Below, piece by piece: positions 1 to 7,185 of a stretch of 64,000 nt of DNA (position 1 is its first letter; every line of letters starts with the position of its first letter). The notes under the pieces were generated by a model. It had not been told where the DNA came from. It saw only the letters and a list, made by a program, of their open reading frames with translations, and searched no databases. Both the position numbers and the translations under genes were made by a program. Source of the stretch: Hyphomonas neptunium ATCC 15444. Lineage in GTDB: Bacteria; Pseudomonadota; Alphaproteobacteria; Caulobacterales; Hyphomonadaceae. The stretch spans positions 1,178,001 to 1,242,000 of the forward strand of contig NC_008358.1 of NCBI RefSeq assembly GCF_000013025.1, read 5' to 3'.

Positions 1-1382
1 AAGAGGTGATCCTGATCAATGCGTCGGGCCATACGACCTCGGAGATCCACTGGTTCCCGGCCGATGAGCTGAACCCCACGCTGCGCACGATTGCGCCGCG
101 CCAGACAGATCACGAATATTCCGTGACCCAATGGGACGGAGAATTCTACATCGTCACCAATATTGACGGGGCGGTAGACTACAAGCTGATGAAGGCGCCG
201 ATGGAAGCGACCTCGCCGGCCGAGTGGGAAGAAGTCATCCCGCATCGTCCGGGTACGCTCATCATGGGCATCACGGCGCAGCAGGATTACCTGACGATCA
301 TGGAGCGCGAGGACGGCCTGCCGCGTATCGTCGTGCAGGCGCGCGCCGATGGCGCGTCTCACTCGATCAGCTTTGATGAGGCGGCCTATGAGCTGGGCCT
401 TGAGGGCGGGTATGATTACCAGACGCCGATCCTGCGCTATGAGTATGCCTCGCCCGCGACGCCGGATCAGGTGTATGATTACAATCTGATCACGCGTGAG
501 AAGACCCTGCGGAAAACCCGCGAAGTGCCCTCCGGCCATAATGCAGCAGACTATGTGGTTGAGCGGATCATGGCGCCGTCCTGGGATGGGGCGGAAGTTC
601 CGGTCACGCTGCTGCGCCATAAGGATACGCCGGTGGACGGCACCGCGCCGCTGCTTCTGTATGGCTACGGATCATACGGCATGTCGATGCCGGCGGATTT
701 CCGTACCGGCCGGCTCAGCCTCGTGGATCGCGGTTTCGTCTATGCCATTGCGCATATTCGCGGCGGCATGGAGAAGGGATACCAGTGGTATCTCGACGGC
801 AAGCTTGAGAAGAAGACCAATACGTTCAAGGACTTCGTGGCAGCGGGCGAGCATCTCGTCGCGCAGGGCTATGGCGCCAGAGGGCGCGTGGTTGCGCATG
901 GCGGCTCGGCCGGTGGTCTGCTTGTCGGCGCAGCGGCGAACATGGATCCGGAACTCTTCGGTGGCATCATTGCAGCCGTTCCGTTCGTCGATGTGCTGAA
1001 TACGATGTCGGATGAAAGTCTTCCCCTGACCCCGCCGGAATGGCCCGAATGGGGCAATCCGCTGACGGATGAAGCGGCCTATGAGACGATCCTGGCCTAC
1101 AGCCCGTATGACCAGGTGGGTAACAAGCCCTACCCGGCGATGCTGATCACCGGCGGCGTGACCGATCCGCGCGTCACCTATTGGGAGCCGGCAAAGTGGG
1201 CGGCGAAGCTGCGCCATGAAGCGCCCGAAGGCGGGCCGTATTTCCTGCGCATCAATATGGATGCCGGGCATGGCGGCGCGTCGGGCCGCTTTGAAGGCTT
1301 GAAGGAAGTGGCCACAGAGTACGCGTTCGCGCTGGCGGCAGTTGGCAAAGTCGATGGCCTGAGGATCGAGCGGGAGGAGTAG
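1..1382 (+). CDS. ptrB: Oligopeptidase B / S9A prolyl oligopeptidase family, 5' end missing
   Basis: Serine peptidase of family S9A, which cuts short peptides, after Lys/Arg in oligopeptidase B. The frame is open from base 3 to the TAG at 1380-1382. The roughly 459 visible residues are the C-terminal two thirds of a protein that is normally near 700, so the true start lies upstream; the GTG at 6 is not a start. The visible part holds the end of the beta-propeller and the whole alpha/beta-hydrolase domain. Catalytic residues can be read directly: Ser in HGGSAGG (codon 906-908), Asp in GVTDPRV (1164-1166) and His in DAGHGG (1269-1271). The next gene starts 6 bases downstream. The family is certain; oligopeptidase B over another S9A member is likely. 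Confidence 0.9.
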   Translation, partial: EVILINASGHTTSEIHWFPADELNPTLRTIAPRQTDHEYSVTQWDGEFYIVTNIDGAVDYKLMKAPMEATSPAEWEEVIPHRPGTLIMGITAQQDYLTIMEREDGLPRIVVQARADGASHSISFDEAAYELGLEGGYDYQTPILRYEYASPATPDQVYDYNLITREKTLRKTREVPSGHNAADYVVERIMAPSWDGAEVPVTLLRHKDTPVDGTAPLLLYGYGSYGMSMPADFRTGRLSLVDRGFVYAIAHIRGGMEKGYQWYLDGKLEKKTNTFKDFVAAGEHLVAQGYGARGRVVAHGGSAGGLLVGAAANMDPELFGGIIAAVPFVDVLNTMSDESLPLTPPEWPEWGNPLTDEAAYETILAYSPYDQVGNKPYPAMLITGGVTDPRVTYWEPAKWAAKLRHEAPEGGPYFLRINMDAGHGGASGRFEGLKEVATEYAFALAAVGKVDGLRIEREE

Positions 1383-1387
1383 GGCGC

Positions 1388-1849
1388 GTGCTCTACGCGC
1401 TCGACTGCGAGTTCAATGGTTTTGGCGGTGAGCTCATCAGTCTCGCCTTGTCAGGCGAGGCGGGTGAGCTTTACCTTTGCCGTCCGAATGCGGAGCTCGA
1501 CGGGCTGGAACTGCATCCGTGGGTCGAGGAACATGTGCTGGCGATCCTGGAAGTGCACGATGCGCGCCCCAGAGTGCTGCCGCTGACGGAGTTCGGGCGC
1601 GCTATACAGACATTTCTGGAAGATGATCCCGAGCCGTGCGTGATTGCAGACTGGCCGGAGGACCTGACGCATCTGATGCAGTGTCTGATCATTTCGCCGG
1701 GGCAGATGGTGCGGATACCGGACCTGTCGCTGAAGCTGATGCAGGTGTCTGCCTGGCCGACGGATATTCACGACGCGGTGCAGCACAATGCCCTCTGGGA
1801 CGCGCGGGCGCTCAGCCGGGCGCTGGCGCTGTCGCGCGGCGAGGTGTGA
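1388..1849 (+). CDS. 3'-5' exonuclease-like protein (DnaQ/DEDDh fold)
   Basis: A 153-residue protein that looks like a compact DEDDh exonuclease. The N-terminus carries a D-x-E pair (Asp6, Glu8 in LDCEFNGFGGE), a middle acidic site lies in ADWPEDL, and the C-terminus has the His and Asp of HNALWDARAL. These match the metal-binding and general-base positions of DnaQ-type nucleases. GTG at 1388 is the start, 5 bases after the peptidase stop, so the two genes probably share a transcript. There is no other domain. The substrate, DNA or RNA, cannot be told from sequence. Confidence 0.7.
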   Translation: MLYALDCEFNGFGGELISLALSGEAGELYLCRPNAELDGLELHPWVEEHVLAILEVHDARPRVLPLTEFGRAIQTFLEDDPEPCVIADWPEDLTHLMQCLIISPGQMVRIPDLSLKLMQVSAWPTDIHDAVQHNALWDARALSRALALSRGEV

Positions 1850-1850
1850 G

Positions 1851-1883
1851 CGCAACAAAAAAGGGAGGCGAAGCGCCTCCCTT
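1851..1883 (-). terminator. Rho-independent terminator between convergent genes
   Basis: A perfect 10-bp inverted repeat (1861-1870 with 1874-1883, loop AAG) is flanked on the left by six A residues. Read on the minus strand this is a GC-rich hairpin followed by a U-tract, correctly placed 24 bases after the MaoC hydratase stop. It may also stop plus-strand transcription from the exonuclease gene. Confidence 0.85.
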
Positions 1884-1906
1884 GATCGTGCGTTTGAAGC
1901 GCCGGA

Positions 1907-2362
1907 TCAACCGTAGAGAACGGTGATCGATTCTGCGACGAGCGCGGGGCGGTCCTGACCTTCGATTTCGATGGTGGCTTCCATCTTCATCTGCTTGCCA
2001 CCGGACTTTGCTTCGATCGAGAGGCATTTCTGGCGGAGGCGGACTTTCGAGTTCACCGGCACCATGTTGGTGAAGCGGACTTTGTCGGAGCCGTAATTGA
2101 TGCCGCGGGTGACGCCTTCAACGCGGAGGACTTCGGCGCCGAGCATCGGCAGCAGCGACAGGGTGAGGAAGCCGTGGGCGATGGTGGAGCCCATCATCTG
2201 CTTGGCTTTTTCCTCGTCGACGTGAATCCACTGATGGTCGCCGGTGGCGTCTGCGAACAGGTTGATGCGGGCCTGGTCGATGGTGTGCCAGTCGGACACG
2301 CCGACTTCCTGACCGGCCAGGGATTCGAGATCGGCGTAGGCAACTTTGCGCGGATTGGCCAT
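1907..2362 (-). CDS. MaoC family (R)-specific enoyl-CoA hydratase-like protein
   Basis: A 151-residue single hot-dog domain of the MaoC type. The hydratase motif is visible as FADATGDHQWIHVD, with the Asp and His that activate water, followed by the conserved GSTIAHGFLTLSL segment. Such proteins hydrate trans-2-enoyl-CoA to (R)-3-hydroxyacyl-CoA and feed beta-oxidation or polyhydroxyalkanoate synthesis. The start at 2362 has a strong AAGGAGG site on the minus strand. It is transcribed alone, divergent from the small membrane protein at 2499, and ends at a clear terminator. The exact substrate chain length is unknown. Confidence 0.9.
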   Translation of the reverse strand: MANPRKVAYADLESLAGQEVGVSDWHTIDQARINLFADATGDHQWIHVDEEKAKQMMGSTIAHGFLTLSLLPMLGAEVLRVEGVTRGINYGSDKVRFTNMVPVNSKVRLRQKCLSIEAKSGGKQMKMEATIEIEGQDRPALVAESITVLYG

Positions 2363-2498
2363 GGTATTCCTCCTTGAATGTATAGACTTCTTCTGGCGCG
2401 GCTTTGGCCAATCTGCAAGGTTAACTGGGCGTCAACCCGGCGCGGCCTAAGCGTGACTGCCGCCATGACCCATGGCTGGGCTGACGAGGGAGGCAGAA

Positions 2499-2858
2499 AT
2501 GGCCGAGTCGCCGCTGATATCGATTGATCCCGGAAGCCGGGGCAACGCCAATCTTATCTACTTTCTTTACATCGTGGCACCCGTCTTTTTCCAGCTTCTG
2601 GCCCTGGTGGGCGTCGTCATGGCGTATCTGGGCAAGGGCAAGGGCGACGCGCTGATCGAGAACCATTATCGCAATCAAATCAACATCTTCTGGAAGATGC
2701 TGCTGTATTGCGTAGTCTCGGCTTTGCTGACGTTTATCGTGATCGGCGTGTTGCTGTTTCTGGCGGCGCTGGTCTGGTACATCGTGCGGATCGTGAAGGG
2801 GCTTCAGGCCTTGTCGGCAGGAGAGCTTGTCGAGAATCCCGAGAGCTGGCTGCTCTGA
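2499..2858 (+). CDS. Small membrane protein, DUF4870-like
   Basis: A 119-residue protein with three likely membrane segments: LIYFLYIVAPVFFQLLALVGVVMAY, a central WKMLLYCVVSALLTFIVIGVLLFLAAL stretch and the adjoining helix. Between them is the hydrophilic HYRNQINIFW motif seen in DUF4870/Tic20-like proteins. I place the start at ATG 2499 because a GGGAGG ribosome site lies 6 bases upstream; an in-frame ATG at 2472 would add nine residues but has no such site. It is convergent with the aminotransferase-fold gene and only one base separates the two ends. Function unknown. Confidence 0.75.
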   Translation: MAESPLISIDPGSRGNANLIYFLYIVAPVFFQLLALVGVVMAYLGKGKGDALIENHYRNQINIFWKMLLYCVVSALLTFIVIGVLLFLAALVWYIVRIVKGLQALSAGELVENPESWLL

Positions 2859-2859
2859 T

Positions 2860-4002
2860 CTAGCCGAGATGGCGTTTGAGCGCGGCCAGGAAGCGGGCGA
2901 TGTCGTAGTCGCTGGTGTAGAGGTGGGGCGTGATGCGCAGGCGGTCGCCGCGGCGGGAGACGTGGATGTTTTCGGCCCTGAGGCGGGCAGTGAGATCATC
3001 CGGGGCGGACGCGGGCAGGAGGGCGGAGAGGTAATGCGGGCCGCGCTCGCTTTCCGGCAGGCTTGAGAGGCCCATTTCGGCCAGGTCCGCGGCGAGCTGG
3101 CGGTTGCGATGGCCGAGCGTTTCTTCAATGTTGGTAATGCCCCAGTGGAGGATCAGCTTCACCGCCTCTTCCAGCGCGGGCAAGAGGGCAAAGTTTGACC
3201 GTTCCCCCATATCGAAGCGTTCGGCGCCGGGCGCGTAGGCGTCGGTATAATCGATCAGGCGGGCGAAGTTTGAGGCGTTCTCGCGGGTGATCCAGTTCTG
3301 CTCCAGCGGGCGGCCCTGGCGGTGTTTCGGGGCGACATAGAGGAAGCCGGTGGCATAGGGACCGAGCAGCCATTTATAGCCGGCGGCGACCATGAAATCG
3401 GGCTCGATTTCGCTGGCATTGAACGACAGGGCGCCGGCGCTTTGCGTCAGATCAAGGACCAGAGCGGCGCCATTCTCGCGACATTTCCGGACAATCCGGG
3501 ACAGATCGAGACGCGCGCCATCCGTCCAGCGCACATGCGGGCACGCGACGATGCCGGTGGCCATGCCGATGGCGTCGAGCAGAGCTTCGGAGAGGGACTC
3601 GTTGCCGCCCGCTTTCACCGTGCGCAGCGTTGCGCCGGTGGCGGCGGCATGGGCGCGCCATGTGTAGACGTTGGACGGGAACTGGTCCTCCAGGATCAGG
3701 ATTTCCTGACCGGGGGACAGCGGCAGGTTGAGCGCGGCGGTGGCGAGGCCATAGCTGGCCGATGGGACGAAGGCGATGCCGTCTGCGTCTGCATTGATGA
3801 GCTGGGCCAGGAGGGGTCGCAGGCGGGCGGTATCGGAAAAGAACTCCGTATCCGGAATGGTCCAGGGGCGCAGCTTGCGGGCAAGGCCGCGCTGGCCTGC
3901 CTCAAAGGCCGCGATGGGAAGCGGGCCCATCGTGGCGGTGTTGAGGTAGGCGACATCGTCGGGGATGTCGAACAGGTGGCGCTGGTCTGGAAGCAGGGTC
4001 AT
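2860..4002 (-). CDS. Aminotransferase class V-fold PLP enzyme
   Basis: A 380-residue fold-type I PLP enzyme related to cysteine desulfurases and isopenicillin N epimerase-like proteins. The N-terminus has the family's YLNTATMGP segment. The cofactor Asp lies in LVLDLTQSAGAL and the Schiff-base Lys is most likely that of AAGYKWLLGPY. No IscS-type active-site Cys loop is obvious, so I do not call it a desulfurase. The reaction is unknown. The start at 4002 abuts the repeat-rich gap. The stop is one base from the convergent membrane-protein gene. Confidence 0.85.
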   Translation of the reverse strand: MTLLPDQRHLFDIPDDVAYLNTATMGPLPIAAFEAGQRGLARKLRPWTIPDTEFFSDTARLRPLLAQLINADADGIAFVPSASYGLATAALNLPLSPGQEILILEDQFPSNVYTWRAHAAATGATLRTVKAGGNESLSEALLDAIGMATGIVACPHVRWTDGARLDLSRIVRKCRENGAALVLDLTQSAGALSFNASEIEPDFMVAAGYKWLLGPYATGFLYVAPKHRQGRPLEQNWITRENASNFARLIDYTDAYAPGAERFDMGERSNFALLPALEEAVKLILHWGITNIEETLGHRNRQLAADLAEMGLSSLPESERGPHYLSALLPASAPDDLTARLRAENIHVSRRGDRLRITPHLYTSDYDIARFLAALKRHLG

Positions 4003-4204
4003 GCATAAGGGCTAACGCGAGTGAGCCGGGCAGGCCAGTGGAAAGACGCTTTTGGGGCGGGTTTTGCGCTTTGGCAGCGGTTGCGGCCGGAACGCGCGGG
4101 GGGCGCGGCCGGTGTGGGTGTGCTGGCGGGGTGAGAGGTTTTGGGACAGAGCGGTGAGAAGGTCCCAGATCGCGGCTTTGCCGCGTCCGGGATGACACGG
4201 GGTG

Positions 4205-4340
4205 TGAGACTAGGAGGTGTCGGCGATTGCCGCTCCCCCCTCCGACCCTCCGACCCTCCGACCCTTCGGGCCTTCTCGGGGCGTTTGCGGTGCAAACGCT
4301 TGTCCCTCGAAGCCCCCGCAAGCAGGGGAGGATGCAATTG
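4205..4340. repeat. Palindromic intergenic repeat element with tandem 8-mer
   Basis: The 8-mer TCCGACCC occurs three times in tandem at 4241-4264. A perfect 8-bp hairpin with a 3-base loop follows (4281-4288 with 4292-4299), then an imperfect CCCC/GGGG hairpin at about 4313-4329. The block has the build of a dispersed palindromic element. Whether it recurs in the genome cannot be seen here. Confidence 0.55.
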
Positions 4341-4379
4341 GTTGGGGCTGAGGGATTGCCAGCCAGAAGGGTTTTGGAT

Positions 4380-4648
4380 TCCTCCAGAAAAACGCCAACC
4401 ATGTTTGGCGGGATCGCGCTCTTCCAGACGGGATCATCCCAGCTGGCTTTCCGCGCTTCAAGTTTGCGATAGGCGCGCCAGTGGTCTCCGACCTGGACGA
4501 TGTGGACCTGGCCCCATCGGGTGACGGAGATCAGAAGCGTTCTTAGTTCCTTGTCCTGACGTTTGAAGATCCAGCGCAGCTGCAGCCAGAGGTATGGCCA
4601 GAAGACGGGCGATACGTGGGTGTAGAGGCGGGCGATCTGGGGTGTCAT
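4380..4648 (-). pseudogene. Possible hypothetical ORF remnant interrupted by the repeat element
   Basis: From the ATG at 4648 the minus strand encodes about 90 residues that read like real protein, rich in Trp and charged residues (PYLWLQLRWIFKRQDKELR, HWRAYRKLEARKASWDDPVW). The frame then runs straight into the palindromic block and turns into low-complexity Arg/Pro/Ser sequence, overlapping the aminotransferase gene before it stops. No ribosome site precedes the ATG. I read it as a small gene that lost its 3' end to the repeat, or a hypothetical gene that tolerates it. I do not recognise the family. Confidence 0.3.
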
Positions 4649-4742
4649 GGGAGGGAGTATAGATCCGTTCCCGGAGGGGGTGGATGAGATTTCTGGAAAT
4701 CGCGGAGTTGCTACAGGTTCAGCGGGAATATTGGTGGATAGG

Positions 4743-4800
4743 CGCCGTTGGAGTTTTTTCAAGAAAACTCCAACGATGCTCCAACAAAACTCCAACGGCG
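4743..4800. repeat. Three-armed inverted repeat with two alternative hairpins
   Basis: The arm at 4743-4757 is perfectly complementary to 4786-4800 (15 bp). Its inner 12 bases are also perfectly complementary to 4764-4775. Two mutually exclusive hairpins are therefore possible, a short inner one and a long outer one. The block ends 7 bases before the stop of the minus-strand truncated haemoglobin and could act as its 3' end structure, although no U-tract follows. Confidence 0.7.
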
Positions 4801-4806
4801 GGCTGT

Positions 4807-5256
4807 TCAGTCTGGGCGAGAGAGAGGGAGGCCGTCCATTCCGAAGAGGGCGTATTGGAGGCTTTGGGCGATGCGGTTTGCGCGGTCCAGGAAGAAGGGG
4901 ATCGCTTCGGGGGTTTTGGCCGTGTCGCGGAGGGTTTGTTCGAAGAGGGCGAGCCAGAGGTTGAAGTGGAATTGCTGGATGTGGCGGTGTTTGGCGTGGG
5001 CGGGGACGGGGCGGCCGGAATAGCGCCCCGTTCCGAGGGCGACCGAGGACCAGAAATCTTTCATGGTTTCAAGGTGCGGGGTCCAGTCTGTGATGGCGGC
5101 GCCGAAGACCGGGCCGAGGACGGGATGGGCGCGGATGCGGGTGTAGAAGGTGTCTACCAGGGTGGAGATGTAGGCTTCATCGATGCCCATTTCTGCGGCC
5201 TGAGCGCGGAGTTCCAGGCGGCGTTCTTCGGCGCTGCGGACGCGAAACTCGGTCAT
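4807..5256 (-). CDS. Group III truncated haemoglobin
   Basis: A 149-residue 2-on-2 globin. It matches group III by MKDFWSSVALGTGRYSGRP and the following VPAHAKH, whose first His is the likely proximal F8 haem ligand; the C-terminal part has NLWLALFEQTL. Group III proteins such as Campylobacter Ctb bind O2/NO and are linked to nitrosative stress or low oxygen. The start at 5256 has AAAGGAG 6 bases upstream. Just 5' of that ribosome site lies a four-copy 10-bp repeat array that may control expression. Physiological role here is not known. Confidence 0.88.
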   Translation of the reverse strand: MTEFRVRSAEERRLELRAQAAEMGIDEAYISTLVDTFYTRIRAHPVLGPVFGAAITDWTPHLETMKDFWSSVALGTGRYSGRPVPAHAKHRHIQQFHFNLWLALFEQTLRDTAKTPEAIPFFLDRANRIAQSLQYALFGMDGLPLSRPD

Positions 5257-5272
5257 GGCGGGCTCCTTTCCC

Positions 5273-5307
5273 GGACAGATCAGGACAAATCGGGACAGTT
5301 TGGGACA
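5273..5307 (-). promoter_or_regulatory. Four TGTCC repeats at exact 10-bp spacing before the truncated haemoglobin
   Basis: On the plus strand GGACA occurs at 5273, 5283, 5293 and 5303, which is TGTCC every 10 bases on the strand of the haemoglobin gene. The array ends about 5 bases before the ribosome-binding region. One repeat per helical turn suggests a direct-repeat operator for a regulator binding in tandem on one DNA face, or a leader RNA element. The regulator is unknown. Confidence 0.55.
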
Positions 5308-5356
5308 CTAAGCGGCCCATCCAGGTCACCCGATACGTAGATGTCCGGGGCGCGTC

Positions 5357-5878
5357 CTAAAGCCGCCTGGCCAGGACGATGTCGTCATAGACCTTCTCGC
5401 CGACCTGGAACTGGCGGGTGCCGGCGAGGGCGAAGCCGGCCTTTGTGTAGAAGGCGATGGCGCGGTGGTTGTCCTCATAGGTGCCGAGCAGGAGGCGGGG
5501 CGCGCCGCGCTGGCGGGCGTCGTCTATGGCGGCCTCCATCAGGCGCGGGCCGGTGCCCGAGCCATGGAAGCGGGAGAGGACGTAGATGCGTTTGAGTTCG
5601 ATGTCGCCCGGCTCCAGCGGGAGGGGCAGGTCTGGCGGGCAGTTGACCGCGTAGCCGATGGGGGCGCCGGTGGCGGCGTATTCGGCGAGCCAGACCGAGC
5701 AGGCCGGATCGGCGAGATATTTCGCATAGACCTTGAGGGAATGCTGGCCCGTGCAATGGGCGATGATGGCGTCGCCGTCGATGTCGAAGACATAGCTGTC
5801 GATGAAGGTGGCCACGCCAATATGGGCGAGACGCTCGGCATCGTGGGCCTGCGCGCGGCGGATCGTGATTTCGCTCAT
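5357..5878 (-). CDS. GNAT family N-acetyltransferase
   Basis: A 173-residue GNAT protein. It begins MSEITIRRAQAHDAERL, has the acceptor-side strand ELKRIYVLSRFHGSGTGPRLM with an acetyl-CoA pyrophosphate-binding Arg/Gly loop, and ends with the AIAFYTKAGFALAGTRQF motif. I start it at ATG 5878, which overlaps the stop of the upstream kinase gene by four bases (ATGA), rather than at an earlier in-frame ATG. Translation is therefore probably coupled to the nicotinamide riboside kinase. The acceptor is unknown. Confidence 0.85.
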   Translation of the reverse strand: MSEITIRRAQAHDAERLAHIGVATFIDSYVFDIDGDAIIAHCTGQHSLKVYAKYLADPACSVWLAEYAATGAPIGYAVNCPPDLPLPLEPGDIELKRIYVLSRFHGSGTGPRLMEAAIDDARQRGAPRLLLGTYEDNHRAIAFYTKAGFALAGTRQFQVGEKVYDDIVLARRL

Positions 5879-6462
5879 GGGGCGGGCAGAGCCTCGGCCT
5901 GGCAACGGGCGAGGAGGGCGTCGATGGCGGCGGTGGCCTGCTCGACGCGGCCTTCCCAGGGGCCGGTAATGAGCGTGTACGGAATACCTGCCTTCTCGAT
6001 CAGCTCGACGAACCGGTCGTGCATCCAGCCGCGGATCTTCTCGCCGTCGCGCACACCGTCCTGCACAAAGGGGACTTCCGGGGTGGGGATGAGGTAGAGA
6101 TCGACCTGGTCGCGGTCGCCTATCGCGTCCACCTCAGGGTGGCGCTTGCCGGCATAGCGTTCGTACCAGGTGGCGGTGGCGAAGGCGTTGGTGTCGGCGA
6201 AGAGGATACCGTTGGCGCGGGTGGCGGCTTCGTTTTCGCGGCGCTGCTGTTCCTGCGCAATGTGGATGAAATCCTCATCGGTCCATTCGGGAATGTCGCC
6301 GCCCTTGAGGGACTGGGCGGCGAGTTTCTGTTCCCAGAGTTCCCGGCCGAATTCGGCGACCCAGACGGTGTTGTAATGGGCGGCCAGCTCGATGCAGAGC
6401 GTGGTCTTGCCGGTGGATTCGGCGCCGATCAGGACGACGCGCAGGGGTTTGTTGCAGGTCAT
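5875..6462 (-). CDS. NadR-type nicotinamide riboside kinase-like ATPase
   Basis: A 195-residue P-loop protein resembling the C-terminal ribosylnicotinamide kinase domain of NadR. The Walker A motif GAESTGKTT is followed by VAEFGRELWE, as in NadR-like kinases, then FADTNAFATATWYE and the LIPTPEVPFVQDGVRD region. It lacks the NadR helix-turn-helix and adenylyltransferase domains. It would phosphorylate nicotinamide riboside to NMN after PnuC uptake. ATG 6462 overlaps the pnuC stop (ATGA) and is preferred to the ATG at 6483. Context makes the assignment strong. Confidence 0.85.
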   Translation of the reverse strand: MTCNKPLRVVLIGAESTGKTTLCIELAAHYNTVWVAEFGRELWEQKLAAQSLKGGDIPEWTDEDFIHIAQEQQRRENEAATRANGILFADTNAFATATWYERYAGKRHPEVDAIGDRDQVDLYLIPTPEVPFVQDGVRDGEKIRGWMHDRFVELIEKAGIPYTLITGPWEGRVEQATAAIDALLARCQAEALPAP

Positions 6463-7115
6463 GCATTCACCGATTTGCGCCATTCCAGCAGGCCCATGAC
6501 TGAGAGCGCCAGAAACACCGCATACAGAAGGGCCGTCAGGTAAAGGCCGTTAAACAGGCAGACGGGGATGTAGATAATGTCGGCAATGATCCACAGCCAC
6601 CAGCATTCGAAGATTTTCCGGCTCTGGGCCCATTGGGCGGCGAGGCTGATGGAGGTGACGAGGGCGTCCCAGAATTTGGTGGCCCCGCCGGCTTCATCCA
6701 GCAGGCGGTAGAGAAGGGCTGTGCCGCCTGCAATACCGAGGAGGGTGAGCGCCCATTCGAGGCGGGGCGCGCGGCGGATTTTCAGGGCGCTGCGGTTTTC
6801 GCCGCCATAGAGCCAGAGATACCAGCCGACGAGATTTATGGCGAAGAAGACGAGCTGGAGCCCGGCCATGGCGAAGAGGTCGGACAGGTAGAAGACAACG
6901 GCGTAGATGCCGACTGTGATCAGGCCGAGGGGGAAGTTCCAGATGTTCTGGCGGGTGACCAGCCAGACGCAGAAGACGCCGGTGACGAAGGCGATGGCTT
7001 CGAGGTAGCTCGCCGCGCCGGTGTACCAGGCGGCGGCTGCGATGGTCGCGGAGATGAGGAAGAGACCGGCGATGAGGGCCGTGCCGGGGCGGCGGGGGGC
7101 GGCTGATGCGGTCAT
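6459..7115 (-). CDS. pnuC: Nicotinamide riboside transporter PnuC
   Basis: A 218-residue inner-membrane protein with about seven hydrophobic segments. The PnuC core is clear: RQNIWNFPLGLITVGIYAVV, then LQLVFFAINLVGWYLWLYGG, and a late AQWAQSRKIFECWWLWIIAD segment. PnuC carries out facilitated uptake of nicotinamide riboside, trapped by phosphorylation, which fits the kinase encoded directly downstream with a four-base overlap. It is the first gene of a three-gene minus-strand operon (pnuC, NR kinase, GNAT). No riboswitch was recognised upstream, where only about 70 bases separate it from icd. Confidence 0.92.
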   Translation of the reverse strand: MTASAAPRRPGTALIAGLFLISATIAAAAWYTGAASYLEAIAFVTGVFCVWLVTRQNIWNFPLGLITVGIYAVVFYLSDLFAMAGLQLVFFAINLVGWYLWLYGGENRSALKIRRAPRLEWALTLLGIAGGTALLYRLLDEAGGATKFWDALVTSISLAAQWAQSRKIFECWWLWIIADIIYIPVCLFNGLYLTALLYAVFLALSVMGLLEWRKSVNA

Positions 7116-7146
7116 CTAATGCGCCTTCCCTGGGTGCCTGGTGGAG

Positions 7147-7171
7147 AGGCCCCTCCTTTGGGGAGGGGCCT
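7147..7171 (-). terminator. Hairpin after icd
   Basis: A 10-bp perfect stem (7147-7156 with 7162-7171, 5-base loop) lies 15 bases beyond the icd stop on the minus strand. No clear U-tract follows, so it may be a weak terminator or an mRNA-stabilising 3' structure. Confidence 0.5.
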
Positions 7172-7185
7172 GACCTGTATGTGCG

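Larger units (their letters stand above)
4003..4806. other. 804-base gap with repeats and no convincing intact gene
   Basis: This stretch separates two minus-strand genes. It contains a tandem 8-mer and palindromic block (4241-4330), a plausible coding remnant on the minus strand (about 4380-4648) and an inverted-repeat cluster (4743-4800). Several reading frames stay open because of high GC, but none has a ribosome site or recognisable domain along its whole length. Confidence 0.6.

Noticed and set aside
2860-4002. Cysteine desulfurase (iscS/sufS)
   Set aside because: No active-site Cys loop and no Fe-S assembly genes nearby.
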